Of a stretch of 51,031 bases of DNA, positions 8,875 through 16,919 are shown in pieces. How positions within the stretch are numbered: position 1 is the stretch's first letter; the number at the start of each line of letters is the position of its first letter. The position numbers were made by a program, and so were the translations under genes. Origin of the DNA: Gluconobacter sphaericus NBRC 12467 (lineage in GTDB: Bacteria > Pseudomonadota > Alphaproteobacteria > Acetobacterales > Acetobacteraceae); contig NZ_BJMK01000013.1 of assembly GCF_006539125.1 (NCBI RefSeq), positions 1-51,031 of the forward strand, in the 5' to 3' direction. The notes under the pieces were generated by a model, which saw only the letters and a program-made list of their open reading frames with translations, searched no databases and was not told the origin of the DNA.

Positions 8875-9005
8875 AGCCCACTTAACTGGGCAAGCCGCTC
8901 GTCAACATCAAAGAAACCCGGCTGCTTCATGATCCATGCCCAAATCAACTCAGGGGAAATGAAATCACAGAGGAACCCTCAAAACCAAAGAGTTTTTCAA
9001 ACCCT

Positions 9006-9359
9006 CTAGATCTCAGGAACGTGCCTGAACTCTGTGTGCTGATCGCCCCAGGCCTTGAGAGCCATGATGACGGGCTCGAGGCTCCGCCCGCGCGGGGTGA
9101 GACTGTATTCCACCTTTGGCGGAACTTCAGGGTAAACCGTCCGTAACACGAACCCGTCACGCTCCAGTTCGCGAAGCTGGGTTGTCAGCATTCTCTGGGT
9201 GATATTGGACAGGCGTTTGCGGATGGCGTTGAAGCGTAAAGTTCCCTGAAGCAGGTGGTAGAGGATCACGCCTTTCCATTTCCCGTCGATGAGCTGAAGC
9301 GTTGCTTCAACAGCGCAGCCGGGGCTGCAATCGAGCGACTGATGGCGGATACGGGTCAT
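9006..9359 (-). CDS. HxlR-family winged-helix transcriptional regulator
   Basis: 117 residues from the ATG at 9357-9359. The frame is open to 9470, but that would overlap the divergent gene and add residues foreign to the family. The HxlR pattern is clear: CSPGCAVEATLQLIDGKW at about 11-28, the recognition region FNAIRKRLSNITQRMLTTQL and the wing VYPEVPPKVEYSLTPRG. Cys11 and Cys15 sit where redox or electrophile-sensing members (YodB, QorR) have their regulatory cysteine. It faces a quinone-oxidoreductase-like gene across about 100 bp, the arrangement of qorR-qor. I infer that it represses that gene until thiols are modified. It lies 24 bp from the IS block and may belong to the same acquired region. 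Confidence 0.85.
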   Translation of the reverse strand: MTRIRHQSLDCSPGCAVEATLQLIDGKWKGVILYHLLQGTLRFNAIRKRLSNITQRMLTTQLRELERDGFVLRTVYPEVPPKVEYSLTPRGRSLEPVIMALKAWGDQHTEFRHVPEI

Positions 9360-9376
9360 AACGGTATCATTTCCGA

Positions 9377-9422
9377 CACTATGGGCGTTAAAAGTGCGTT
9401 CTTGTCTGAAAACAGCATAGTG
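9377..9422. promoter_or_regulatory. Inverted repeat in divergent intergenic region, candidate operator
   Basis: CACTATG (9377-9383) and CATAGTG (9416-9422) form a 7-bp inverted repeat with 32 bp between the arms, between the divergent regulator and the oxidoreductase gene. The position suits autoregulation and repression of the neighbour. The wide spacing is unlike a single dimer site and could be chance. No convincing -35/-10 pair was found in either direction. Confidence 0.25.
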
Positions 9423-9459
9423 CTCACTCTTCTCCTCATTCAACAGAGGATCAGACATC

Positions 9460-10479
9460 ATGCGGGCCATCGGTTATCAGACGCCGCTTCCCATCGAAAA
9501 TCCGGCGTCTCTTCAGGATATTGATCTACCGAAACCTGTTCCTTCGAGCCGGGATCTTCTGGTGGAAATCAGGGCTGTGTCGGTCAATCCGGTTGATACA
9601 AAGGTCCGTCGCAGTGCGACACCAGAGGCAGGTCAGTGGCGTGTTCTGGGCTGGGATGCGGCGGGGGTTGTTGTTGGAACCGGACCGGAGGTGACGGATT
9701 TCTCTGTCGGCGATGAGGTCTTTTATGCCGGCGCAATCAAGCGCCCGGGGACCAACGCCGAGTTTCATCTGGTCGATGAGCGGATTGTCGGTCGTAAACC
9801 CTGTTCCCTGAACTGGGCCGAAGCCGCAGCCTTACCGCTGACCGCAATCACCGCCTGGGAGATGCTTTTTGATCGTCTGGACATTCGTCGGTCTGTCCCG
9901 GGAACGACGTCCTCCATTCTGATCATTGGAGGCGCAGGCGGGGTCAGTTCCATGGCGATCCAACTGGCCAAGGTTCTGACTGATATCACGGTCATTGCTA
10001 CGGCGTCGCGCCCCGAAACGCAGGACTGGGTCACATCTCTCGGGGCAGATTACGTGATAGATCACAGTAAGCCTCTGGCCGCACAAGTTGCAGCCCTTCC
10101 TACGGGCGCTCCCAGCTTTGTTTTTTCTACAACGCAGACGGATCGGCATCTGGCAGAGATCGTCGAACTTCTGGCTCCTCAGGGACATTTCGGCCTGATT
10201 GATGATCCAGTTGAGCTCAATGCCGTACCGCTCAAGCGCAAAAGCCTGTCCCTACACTGGGAACTGATGTTCACCCGCTCACTGTTCGGGACGGCAGACA
10301 TCAGCGCACAAGGGAAACTCCTGAACGACGTATCGCATCTCGTAGAGGAAGGACGTCTTCGGACGACGCTCGGCAAAAATCTCGGACATATCACCGCCGC
10401 CAATCTGAAGGAGGCTCACGCTCTGATCGAGAGCGGTCAGGCCAAAGGCAAAATCGTTCTCAAAGGTTTCCCTGCCTGA
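9460..10479 (+). CDS. Zinc-independent alcohol dehydrogenase-like quinone oxidoreductase
   Basis: 339 residues, medium-chain dehydrogenase/reductase fold. The GroES-like N-terminal domain contains SVNPVDTKVR (about 41-50) and VLGWDAAGVVVGTGPEV (about 62-78). The Rossmann segment IIGGAGGVSSMAIQLAK lies at about 155-171, and the C-terminus GKIVLKGF is typical. The catalytic and structural zinc cysteine sets are absent, as in quinone reductases that use NADPH to reduce quinones or unsaturated carbonyls. It opens a likely operon with the cupin and Yellow-type genes. The divergent HxlR regulator supports a role in handling electrophiles, though the substrate is unknown. Confidence 0.88.
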   Translation: MRAIGYQTPLPIENPASLQDIDLPKPVPSSRDLLVEIRAVSVNPVDTKVRRSATPEAGQWRVLGWDAAGVVVGTGPEVTDFSVGDEVFYAGAIKRPGTNAEFHLVDERIVGRKPCSLNWAEAAALPLTAITAWEMLFDRLDIRRSVPGTTSSILIIGGAGGVSSMAIQLAKVLTDITVIATASRPETQDWVTSLGADYVIDHSKPLAAQVAALPTGAPSFVFSTTQTDRHLAEIVELLAPQGHFGLIDDPVELNAVPLKRKSLSLHWELMFTRSLFGTADISAQGKLLNDVSHLVEEGRLRTTLGKNLGHITAANLKEAHALIESGQAKGKIVLKGFPA

Positions 10480-10491
10480 ACGGAGGCAATC

Positions 10492-10539
10492 ATGACGAAA
10501 ACAGTCAAAGCGCTTGAGAAGGGCAAATTTCATGAATGA
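10492..10539 (+). CDS. 15-codon ORF overlapping the cupin start
   Basis: An ATG at 10492 with a strong ribosome-binding site (CGGAGG at 10480-10485) reads MTKTVKALEKGKFHE to a TGA at 10537-10539. It overlaps the cupin ATG (10532) by 8 bp. It could be a translational-coupling leader for the cupin gene or the surviving N-terminus of a deleted gene. Its Shine-Dalgarno sequence is better than that of either neighbour. There is no homology evidence and no evidence that the peptide matters. Confidence 0.35.
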   Translation: MTKTVKALEKGKFHE

Positions 10540-10966
10540 CGAAGAACATCTGATGACCCTGAACCGAACGGGAGGTCGCTTCGATCTCAATAAAATTGCG
10601 GCAGCATTCCCCGAAACGGCAGACACGATGCTGCTGGACACCTATCTGACTGACAAACCGGAAGCCAGTATCCGGGTCTTTCGGATTTATCGGGAAGTAC
10701 CGCCGCATTATCATACCCAGTGCGATGAAGTGCTTCATGTCCTCTCCGGGACAGGCACATTCTGGATCGGTGATCCCAAAGAGGAGGCCCCGTTTGCACC
10801 CGGCCATCTTCTGGTGTTCCCCCGTCGGGCGGTGCATGCCGTGCCCCGCATTCTGAGTCATCCAGTCGTTTTTCTTGCCATCGACACGCCGCGACGGGCG
10901 CCAGATGACGTGGTGTTTGTCGATCCTGCCGACGGTACGCCGTCCGGTTTTATCGCAGGGATCTGA
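10532..10966 (+). CDS. Cupin-domain protein
   Basis: 144 residues from the ATG at 10532, preceded by GAGAAGG at 10515-10521. The single cupin domain has the canonical metal-site pattern: HYHTQCDEVLHVLSGTGTFWIG supplies His59, His61 and Glu66, and VFPRRAVHAV supplies His102. Such proteins bind Fe, Mn or Zn and act as isomerases, dioxygenases or sensors; the reaction cannot be told here. The upstream open frame from a TTG at 10514 is less likely. The gene lies between the oxidoreductase and the Yellow-type gene, 4 bp from the latter, so co-expression is very likely. Confidence 0.82.
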   Translation: MNDEEHLMTLNRTGGRFDLNKIAAAFPETADTMLLDTYLTDKPEASIRVFRIYREVPPHYHTQCDEVLHVLSGTGTFWIGDPKEEAPFAPGHLLVFPRRAVHAVPRILSHPVVFLAIDTPRRAPDDVVFVDPADGTPSGFIAGI

Positions 10967-10970
10967 CATC

Positions 10971-12122
10971 ATGGGGTTCATGAGACCGCGCTTACGGCAG
11001 GCTTTCTCAAAAAGAGGCCTGCGCAGGATCGTTATTGCCGTTTTTACGGGTTTCGTTGGGGTATGCGGACATCCTGATCTTTCCCGTGCTCAGACCATCA
11101 GGATTGAGGCGACTACTAACACAATAGACTGGAACGCCGTAGCGCTTGCTGGTGGTCATGTGTTTGTCTCAGGCCCTCGCTGGACCGGGTTTTCCGGACC
11201 GGCCGTGGGTCTTCTGACGGAGAATGGAAAGATAGAGCCGTTTCCAGATGCTGACTGGAATGGCTGGCAACCCGGACAGAATGCAACGCATCGCTTTGTC
11301 AGCGTCAACGCGCTCCATGTCGCTCCTGATGGCACGCTCTGGGTTGTTGATACCGGAACTCCGTCTTTTGGAGGTCCACCCGTACCCCGGGGAGCCAAAC
11401 TGGTCCGTGTTGATCCGGCAACGGGCCATGTGCTGCGGATTTATCCTCTGGACCCGGAGATCGCGAAGACAGGCAGTTATATCGACGATATCCGTTTCAA
11501 CGGGAGGCATGCTTATCTGACGGATGCGGGCAAGGCAGCGCTGATCGTTCTTGATATCAAAACAGGTCAGGCACGTCGTGTTCTGGACAATGACGCGTCC
11601 ACACGTGCACGGACAGATCGACCGATTGTCATGGGTGGACACGTCCTGGAGAACGGTCCGCATCAGCCGTTTCTGGTGAATGTCGATCCGCTTGAAGTGA
11701 GTCCGGACGGGAAATGGCTGTATTTCGGGCCGCTTGAAGGACCGTGGTCCCGCATCCCGACAGCACTGCTCGATGATCCCAATGTGGCATCAACCGATCT
11801 GTCTGCGGCTGTTCAGCCGTGGGCAGATTTACCTCCAATCGGGGGCAGCGCCATGGATACTGCAGGAAATCTCTACTTTACCAACCTGAAGGATGACGGC
11901 GTCTATCGAAGGGACGTTTCCGGGAAGATCACGAAACTGATCTCGGATTCACGTCTGCACTGGGCTGATGCACCTTGCCTTGCACCGGATGGCCGACTCT
12001 GGCTGCCCATCGCGCAACTGGACCGTCTTCCGATGTTCTATCAGGGGCAATCCCGCATCATACAGCCGTTTCTGCTGGTATCCATCGATCCTCATGCTGG
12101 TCAGGTCAAACCTGGACGATAG
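10971..12122 (+). CDS. Exported major royal jelly/Yellow-family beta-propeller protein
   Basis: 383 residues from the ATG at 10971 (ATGGGGTTCATG), 4 bp after the cupin stop; the frame is open further upstream inside the cupin gene, which is not used here. A basic N-terminus (KRGLRR), a hydrophobic core (about 19-33) and a likely signal-peptidase site after SRAQ indicate export. The body resembles the royal-jelly/Yellow or SMP-30-like six-bladed propellers: VNALHVAPDGTLWVVDTGTP, YIDDIRFNGRHAYLTDAG, PLEVSPDGKWLYFGPL, GGSAMDTAGNLYFTNL. Bacterial members have no firm biochemical role. It may act on a periplasmic lactone or quinone-derived compound, given the operon. Confidence 0.8.
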   Translation: MGFMRPRLRQAFSKRGLRRIVIAVFTGFVGVCGHPDLSRAQTIRIEATTNTIDWNAVALAGGHVFVSGPRWTGFSGPAVGLLTENGKIEPFPDADWNGWQPGQNATHRFVSVNALHVAPDGTLWVVDTGTPSFGGPPVPRGAKLVRVDPATGHVLRIYPLDPEIAKTGSYIDDIRFNGRHAYLTDAGKAALIVLDIKTGQARRVLDNDASTRARTDRPIVMGGHVLENGPHQPFLVNVDPLEVSPDGKWLYFGPLEGPWSRIPTALLDDPNVASTDLSAAVQPWADLPPIGGSAMDTAGNLYFTNLKDDGVYRRDVSGKITKLISDSRLHWADAPCLAPDGRLWLPIAQLDRLPMFYQGQSRIIQPFLLVSIDPHAGQVKPGR

Positions 12123-12947
<825 letters not shown>

Positions 12948-13163
12948 ATCCGGCAGGCTTCATCTCTGAAGAATTCTGCCAGGGTCGGATGCTTCATGCG
13001 ACGGGAAACTTCTGCCGTCAAGGGCTAGTGTTGCATAGGGGGGAGAGCTTACTCTTTGAAACGCAGAAGGGGGCGGTCAGCAACATTGAAACGTGCCATC
13101 TAGAAACGTGTGGAGGCGTTTTGTGCGCCTCCGGCTGCCATAACCTCGAAGGATATGACGTCC

Positions 13164-13682
13164 ATGACGATCTTTCGTCCCGCTGCTTTTCTTCCTGTCA
13201 TTGCTGCCCTCGGCTTAGTGGTAGCTCCTCTTATGGCTTCTGCTGAGGGGCATCATGGGTTTGATGGCCATCGACCTCCGCCGGGTGGTGGTCCGGGCTT
13301 TATGATGCCGCCCATCCCGCCTGGTATCACGCTAACCACAGCGCAAAAGGCAAAGCTCAAGGCTGTTTTTGAGAAGGCTCATCAGGACGAGCGTGCACTC
13401 CGTCTTGAGGGGCGTGCCATAGAGGGCAAGATTCATGACGCTCTCAGCGTGCCTGGTGATCTGGATCACGCTGCCCTGGCGGATCTGGGCAAGCAGGAGG
13501 ATGAGGTCAAGGCCAAGGTCTCCGCGCTTCATCTTGACACCATGGAGCAGCTGCATGATCTGCTGACCCCGGCCCAGCGCCAGCAGGCAAAGGAGACCAT
13601 GGACAAGATTAAGGCGCTCCATGAGCAGATGAAAGCTCTGATGGGGCCGCCGCCGGAAGGTGATCCGGAAGATATGCCCTGA
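13164..13682 (+). CDS. Spy/CpxP-like periplasmic protein
   Basis: 172 residues from the ATG at 13164, with GAAGGA at 13148-13153 ten bases upstream. An ATG at 13155 is too close to that site. A signal peptide (FLPVIAALGLVVAPLMASA, cleavage at about residue 27) precedes a Gly/Pro/His-rich stretch and a long-helical body. Two LTxxQ motifs (LTTAQKAKLK and LTPAQRQQAK) mark the Spy/CpxP superfamily, whose members are periplasmic chaperones or metal/stress sensors. The gene stands alone ahead of two hairpins and ffh. Its HHGFDGHRPP segment could bind metal, but that is speculation. Confidence 0.82.
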   Translation: MTIFRPAAFLPVIAALGLVVAPLMASAEGHHGFDGHRPPPGGGPGFMMPPIPPGITLTTAQKAKLKAVFEKAHQDERALRLEGRAIEGKIHDALSVPGDLDHAALADLGKQEDEVKAKVSALHLDTMEQLHDLLTPAQRQQAKETMDKIKALHEQMKALMGPPPEGDPEDMP

Positions 13683-13697
13683 AAACTGTTGATTATG

Positions 13698-13736
13698 CCT
13701 CTATCGCTTGACGCTTCGGTGCCAAGGCGATAGAGG
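13698..13736 (+). other. Strong hairpin between spy-like gene and ffh
   Basis: CCTCTATCGC (13698-13707) pairs with GCGATAGAGG (13727-13736). Pairing can be extended with TTG/CAA after a small bulge. It lies 15 bp after the Spy-like stop. It has no U-run after it, so it may act as an mRNA-stabilising or Rho-assisted element rather than a simple terminator. Confidence 0.6.
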
Positions 13737-13750
13737 GGTCCTGTTTCCGG

Positions 13751-13800
13751 ACACGCCACCTCGCGAAGACTCGCGCAGTGGCGTGTTTCTGTTTGCTTTT
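13751..13800 (+). terminator. Probable intrinsic terminator upstream of ffh
   Basis: ACACGCCAC (13751-13759) pairs with GTGGCGTGT (13778-13786), with a loop that itself contains CGCGA/TCGCG. It is followed by TTCTGTTTGCTTTT. It would end the Spy-like transcript. It finishes only about 11 bp before the ffh start codon, so an ffh promoter further upstream would have to read through it, making attenuation of ffh possible. Confidence 0.55.
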
Positions 13801-13811
13801 AAGGTGACCCG

Positions 13812-15239
13812 TTGTTCGATCAACTCTCAGGCAAGATGTCCGGTGTCCTCGAAGGGCTTTCCAAGAACGGGAAGCTCTCGGAGGCTGATGTCACCGAGGC
13901 CATGCGTGAAGTGCGTCTCGCCATGCTGGAGGCAGACGTTGCTCTGCCTGTGGTGCGGGACTTCGTCAACAAGGTACGCGAGCGGTCTGTTGGGCAGGAA
14001 GTGCTGGAAAGCGTTTCCCCCGGTCAGGCCGTGGCCAAGATTGTCAATGATGCCTTGATCGACGCACTGGGCGGGGCAGGGGCGGTTCCGCTGAACCTGT
14101 CCGCCAATCCGCCGGTTCCGGTGCTGATGGTAGGTCTGCAGGGTTCGGGCAAGACGACGACCTCCGGCAAGATCGCCCTGCGCCTGTCCGGTCGCGAGAG
14201 TAAGAAAGTCCTTCTGGCCAGTCTCGACGTCCAGCGTCCAGCCGCGCAGCTTCAGCTTCAGCAGCTGGCTGAGCGCGTCAACGCTAAGACGGGTCGCGTT
14301 CAGGCTCTGCCGATCATTGCCGGGCAGTCTCCCGTACAGATCGCAAAGCGTGCGCTCGAGACCGGTCGCCTCGAAGGTTATGACGTCGTTATTCTCGATA
14401 CGGCAGGCCGTCTATCCATCGACGAAGCGCTGATGGATGAAGTGCGGGAAATCCGTACGCTCACCAAGCCTGCCGAGACGTTGTTGGTCGTTGACGCGAT
14501 GACCGGTCAGGACGCCGTCAATACCGCGAAGGCCTTCAACGAAGCTGTTGGTATTACCGGTGTTGTCATGAGCCGGATGGACGGCGACGCCCGCGGTGGC
14601 GCGGCCCTGTCCATGAAGGCCATCACGGGCGCGCCGATCAAGCTGACCGGTTCGGGTGAGAACCTCGAAGCGCTTGAAGAATTCCATCCCGAGCGTGTCG
14701 CGGGCCGTATTCTCGGTCTGGGTGACGTCGCCGGGCTGGTGGAACGTGCTGCTGAAACCCTCGATCACGAGGAAGGTGAGCGCGTCGCCAAGAAGATGCT
14801 CGCGGGCAAGTTCGATCTGGATGACTATGTGTCCCAGATCAACCAGATCAACCGCATGGGCTCGATTTCCGGCATCCTAGGCATGATGCCGGGGATGGGA
14901 AAGATCAAGGATATGCTGGGCGACAAGGAGCTCGACACGTCGATCTTCAAGCGTCACAAGGCCATCATTTCCTCGATGACGAAGCAGGAGCGCAAGACGC
15001 CGGAGATCATCAAGGCGTCCCGCAAAAAGCGCATTGCGGCAGGCTCGGGAACCACGGTTCCGGAGATCAACCGTCTGCTTAAACAGTTCAACGACATGTC
15101 CACCATGATGAAACGCATCAGCAAGATGGGCCTTGGTGGCCTGATGCGCGGCATGGGTGGTGCAGGAGGTCTGGCGGATCTGATGAAGGGCATGGGCGGC
15201 CCCGGGGGGAAACCCGGTGGGCGCCCGCCTTTCGTCTGA
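13812..15239 (+). CDS. ffh: Signal recognition particle GTPase Ffh
   Basis: 475 residues (E. coli 453). The N domain is followed by the G domain with the P-loop GLQGSGKTTTSGKIA at about 108-122, DVQRPAA, ILDTAGRLSIDE and SRMDGDARGGAA, then the methionine-rich M domain (ISGILGMMPGMGKIKDM, MKRISKMGLGGLMRGMGG) that binds 4.5S RNA and signal sequences. The apparent start is TTG (LFDQLSGKMSG..), with AAGGTGA at 13801-13807. The N-terminus matches the family from this codon, and no ATG or GTG fits. The protein targets ribosomes making membrane proteins to FtsY and SecYEG. It leads the rpsP-rimM-trmD-rplS cluster. Confidence 0.96.
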   Translation: MFDQLSGKMSGVLEGLSKNGKLSEADVTEAMREVRLAMLEADVALPVVRDFVNKVRERSVGQEVLESVSPGQAVAKIVNDALIDALGGAGAVPLNLSANPPVPVLMVGLQGSGKTTTSGKIALRLSGRESKKVLLASLDVQRPAAQLQLQQLAERVNAKTGRVQALPIIAGQSPVQIAKRALETGRLEGYDVVILDTAGRLSIDEALMDEVREIRTLTKPAETLLVVDAMTGQDAVNTAKAFNEAVGITGVVMSRMDGDARGGAALSMKAITGAPIKLTGSGENLEALEEFHPERVAGRILGLGDVAGLVERAAETLDHEEGERVAKKMLAGKFDLDDYVSQINQINRMGSISGILGMMPGMGKIKDMLGDKELDTSIFKRHKAIISSMTKQERKTPEIIKASRKKRIAAGSGTTVPEINRLLKQFNDMSTMMKRISKMGLGGLMRGMGGAGGLADLMKGMGGPGGKPGGRPPFV

Positions 15240-15278
15240 TCCGTCCCGTTTTTAAAAGTCTGTCTCTCAGGAGTATTC

Positions 15279-15623
15279 ATGAGCCTCAAGATCCGCCTTG
15301 CACGTGCAGGTGCCAAGAAGCGTCCCTACTACCACATCGTTGTTGCTGACAGCCGCAGCCCGCGTGATGGCCGTTTCATCGAGAAGGTCGGTTCCTACAA
15401 CCCGATGCTGCCGGCCGATCACGCCGACCGTATCCGTCTCGTTGACGAGCGCATCAAGCACTGGCTGTCCAACGGCGCCCTCGCCACGGACCGTGTTGCC
15501 CGTTTCCTCGGCAATGCAGGCCTGGCTCCGAAGCCGACCTACAACGAGCAGCCCAAGCAGTCCGCTCCGAAGGCGAAGGCTCAGGAACGCGCCAAGGCTG
15601 CCGCCGCTGCTGCTGCGGCCTGA
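15279..15623 (+). CDS. rpsP: 30S ribosomal protein S16
   Basis: 114 residues starting [20 protein letters not shown], the conserved S16 N-terminus, with [16 protein letters not shown] and the usual helical tail, then an Ala/Lys-rich C-terminal extension common in alphaproteobacteria. A CAGGAG ribosome-binding site lies at 15268-15273. S16 helps assemble the 5' domain of 16S rRNA. It is the first gene of the rpsP-rimM-trmD-rplS set; only 39 bp separate it from ffh. Confidence 0.97.
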   Translation: MSLKIRLARAGAKKRPYYHIVVADSRSPRDGRFIEKVGSYNPMLPADHADRIRLVDERIKHWLSNGALATDRVARFLGNAGLAPKPTYNEQPKQSAPKAKAQERAKAAAAAAAA

Positions 15624-15651
15624 TTGAGCCGCTTTTCAGGAAGCCCGAGAC

Positions 15652-16194
15652 GTGCCCCGCTTCAACTCTGACAGCGATGTCCTAATTGCCACCGTCGGTC
15701 GTCCGCACGGTGTCCGCGGTCTGGTGCATCTTCATGCTGCCACAGATGATCCGGCTTCGGTCGAGACGCTGGGCGTGCTGCATGACGGGCAGGGCAGGGC
15801 GTGGACGGCACGCTGGATTTCGGCAGGCGTGGCTGCACTGACGGACGCCGACGGACAGGATCTTCCCGACCGTACGGCTGCCGAACGTCTGGTCAATGCC
15901 AAGCTGTATGTTCCGCGGACCGTTCTTCCGGAAACCGGAGACGATGAATTCTATCATGCTGATCTGATCGGTATGACGGCTGTCTCGGAAGACGGAGATG
16001 TTCTCGGGACGGTGTCGGTGGTTCACGATTACGGCGCAGGCGTCAGCCTCGAAGTGGATCGTGGTCTGATCGTGCCGTTCACGCTGGCCTGTGTTCCCCA
16101 TGTGGATCTTGCGAAACGGGAAGTGGTTCTTGTCCCTCCTGTTGAAGTCGAGGTCGAGGGGGATCTCTCCGGCGAGGTCCAGGTGCGGGCATGA
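15652..16194 (+). CDS. rimM: Ribosome maturation factor RimM
   Basis: 180 residues from a GTG start at 15652. The N-terminal barrel has the conserved [18 protein letters not shown]. The PRC-barrel domain follows with [26 protein letters not shown] and the LVPFT-like [14 protein letters not shown]. RimM binds S19 and is needed for 30S head maturation. Its stop overlaps the trmD start in ATGA, so the two are probably translated in coupling. Confidence 0.95.
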   Translation: MPRFNSDSDVLIATVGRPHGVRGLVHLHAATDDPASVETLGVLHDGQGRAWTARWISAGVAALTDADGQDLPDRTAAERLVNAKLYVPRTVLPETGDDEFYHADLIGMTAVSEDGDVLGTVSVVHDYGAGVSLEVDRGLIVPFTLACVPHVDLAKREVVLVPPVEVEVEGDLSGEVQVRA

Positions 16195-16895
16195 GCTGGC
16201 GCGCGGACATCCTGACCCTTTTTCCCGACATGTTCCCGGGGCCGCTGGGGTTCTCCCTTGCGGGCCGGGCGCTGGAGCGGGGGATCTGGTCTTGCGAGGC
16301 GCACAATCTGCGCCAGCATGGACTGGGACGTCACCGGGCCGTCGATGACACGCCTTTCGGTGGCGGAGCCGGTATGGTGATGCGGGCAGACGTTCTGGGT
16401 ACGGCCCTCTCGGCGCTACCCGCGCTGGATGGCCGTCCGGTTGTCTATCCGACGCCACGGGGCAAGCGCATGTCGCATGAAGATGCGGAGCGCCTGTCCT
16501 CCGGGCCAGGGGTCGTCGTTCTCTGTGGGCGCTTTGAAGGCGTGGACGAGCGCGTTCTGGAGAAGCACGATATCGAACAGCTCTGCATGGGCGACGTCGT
16601 GCTGTCGGGCGGAGAAATTCCTGCCCTGACTCTTCTGGATGCGTGTGTTCGTCTTCTTCCGGGCGTCATGGGGTCGGACGTCAGCGGTCAGGACGAGAGC
16701 TTCGCCGAAGGGCTTCTTGAATATCCACAGTACACCAAGCCGGCAGTGTGGGACGGGCGGGACGTGCCCGACATTCTTCTCTCCGGCAACCATGGTGCCA
16801 TCGCCCGCTGGCGCCATGAACAGTCAATCGCCGTCACGAAGGCGCGCCGCCCGGACCTTTGGGATGCGTATCTGGCACGACAGCAGGTCCATTGA
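16191..16895 (+). CDS. trmD: tRNA (guanine37-N1)-methyltransferase
   Basis: 234 residues. SPOUT-class enzyme with [16 protein letters not shown] at the start, [27 protein letters not shown] and the trefoil-knot [21 protein letters not shown], where SAM binds. It places m1G at position 37 of tRNAs reading CNN and some other codons, preventing +1 frameshifts. It overlaps rimM by 4 bp and precedes rplS by 24 bp, the usual order. Confidence 0.96.
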   Translation: MSWRADILTLFPDMFPGPLGFSLAGRALERGIWSCEAHNLRQHGLGRHRAVDDTPFGGGAGMVMRADVLGTALSALPALDGRPVVYPTPRGKRMSHEDAERLSSGPGVVVLCGRFEGVDERVLEKHDIEQLCMGDVVLSGGEIPALTLLDACVRLLPGVMGSDVSGQDESFAEGLLEYPQYTKPAVWDGRDVPDILLSGNHGAIARWRHEQSIAVTKARRPDLWDAYLARQQVH

Positions 16896-16919
16896 AGTTT
16901 TGTTTTCAGGAGTTTGGTC

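Larger units (their letters stand above)
7296..8930 (-). pseudogene. IS5-family transposase interrupted by IS630-type element (copy B)
   Basis: The N-terminal codons lie at 8930-8875 (MKQPGFFDVDERLAQLSGL). They resume left of the inserted element at 8105 (SGLSDQLEAFSQIMDFEV) and continue to NDRLSF near 7890, where the frame shifts. A central part is readable at about 7480-7760 (ATLVAVPKQHNANAEKSDL, then IPTTDLAIPFFGYKSY). About 60-70 residues are deleted after LTVWAD, and the C-terminus (TIRLANIIYNMRRFL) follows in another frame near 7300-7380. The insertion, deletion and frameshifts make it non-functional. Confidence 0.8.
7160..8981 (-). mobile_element. IS5-family (IS1031-like) element, copy B, carrying a nested IS630-type element
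   Basis: The left end GGAGGGATTGAAGAACC (7160) matches the left end of copy A with a few differences. The right end near 8971-8981 (AGGAACCCTC, complement GAGGGTTCCT) matches the family's other end. Without the 769-bp insert at 8106-8874 and its 8-bp repeat, the element is about 1,045 bp, normal for the group allowing for an internal deletion. Its transposase runs on the minus strand and is broken. Confidence 0.75.

Noticed and set aside
1-8981. A functional composite transposon carrying the efflux operon
   Set aside because: The flanking elements are all broken, differ in orientation and completeness, and no outer target duplication was found; only a historical link can be argued.
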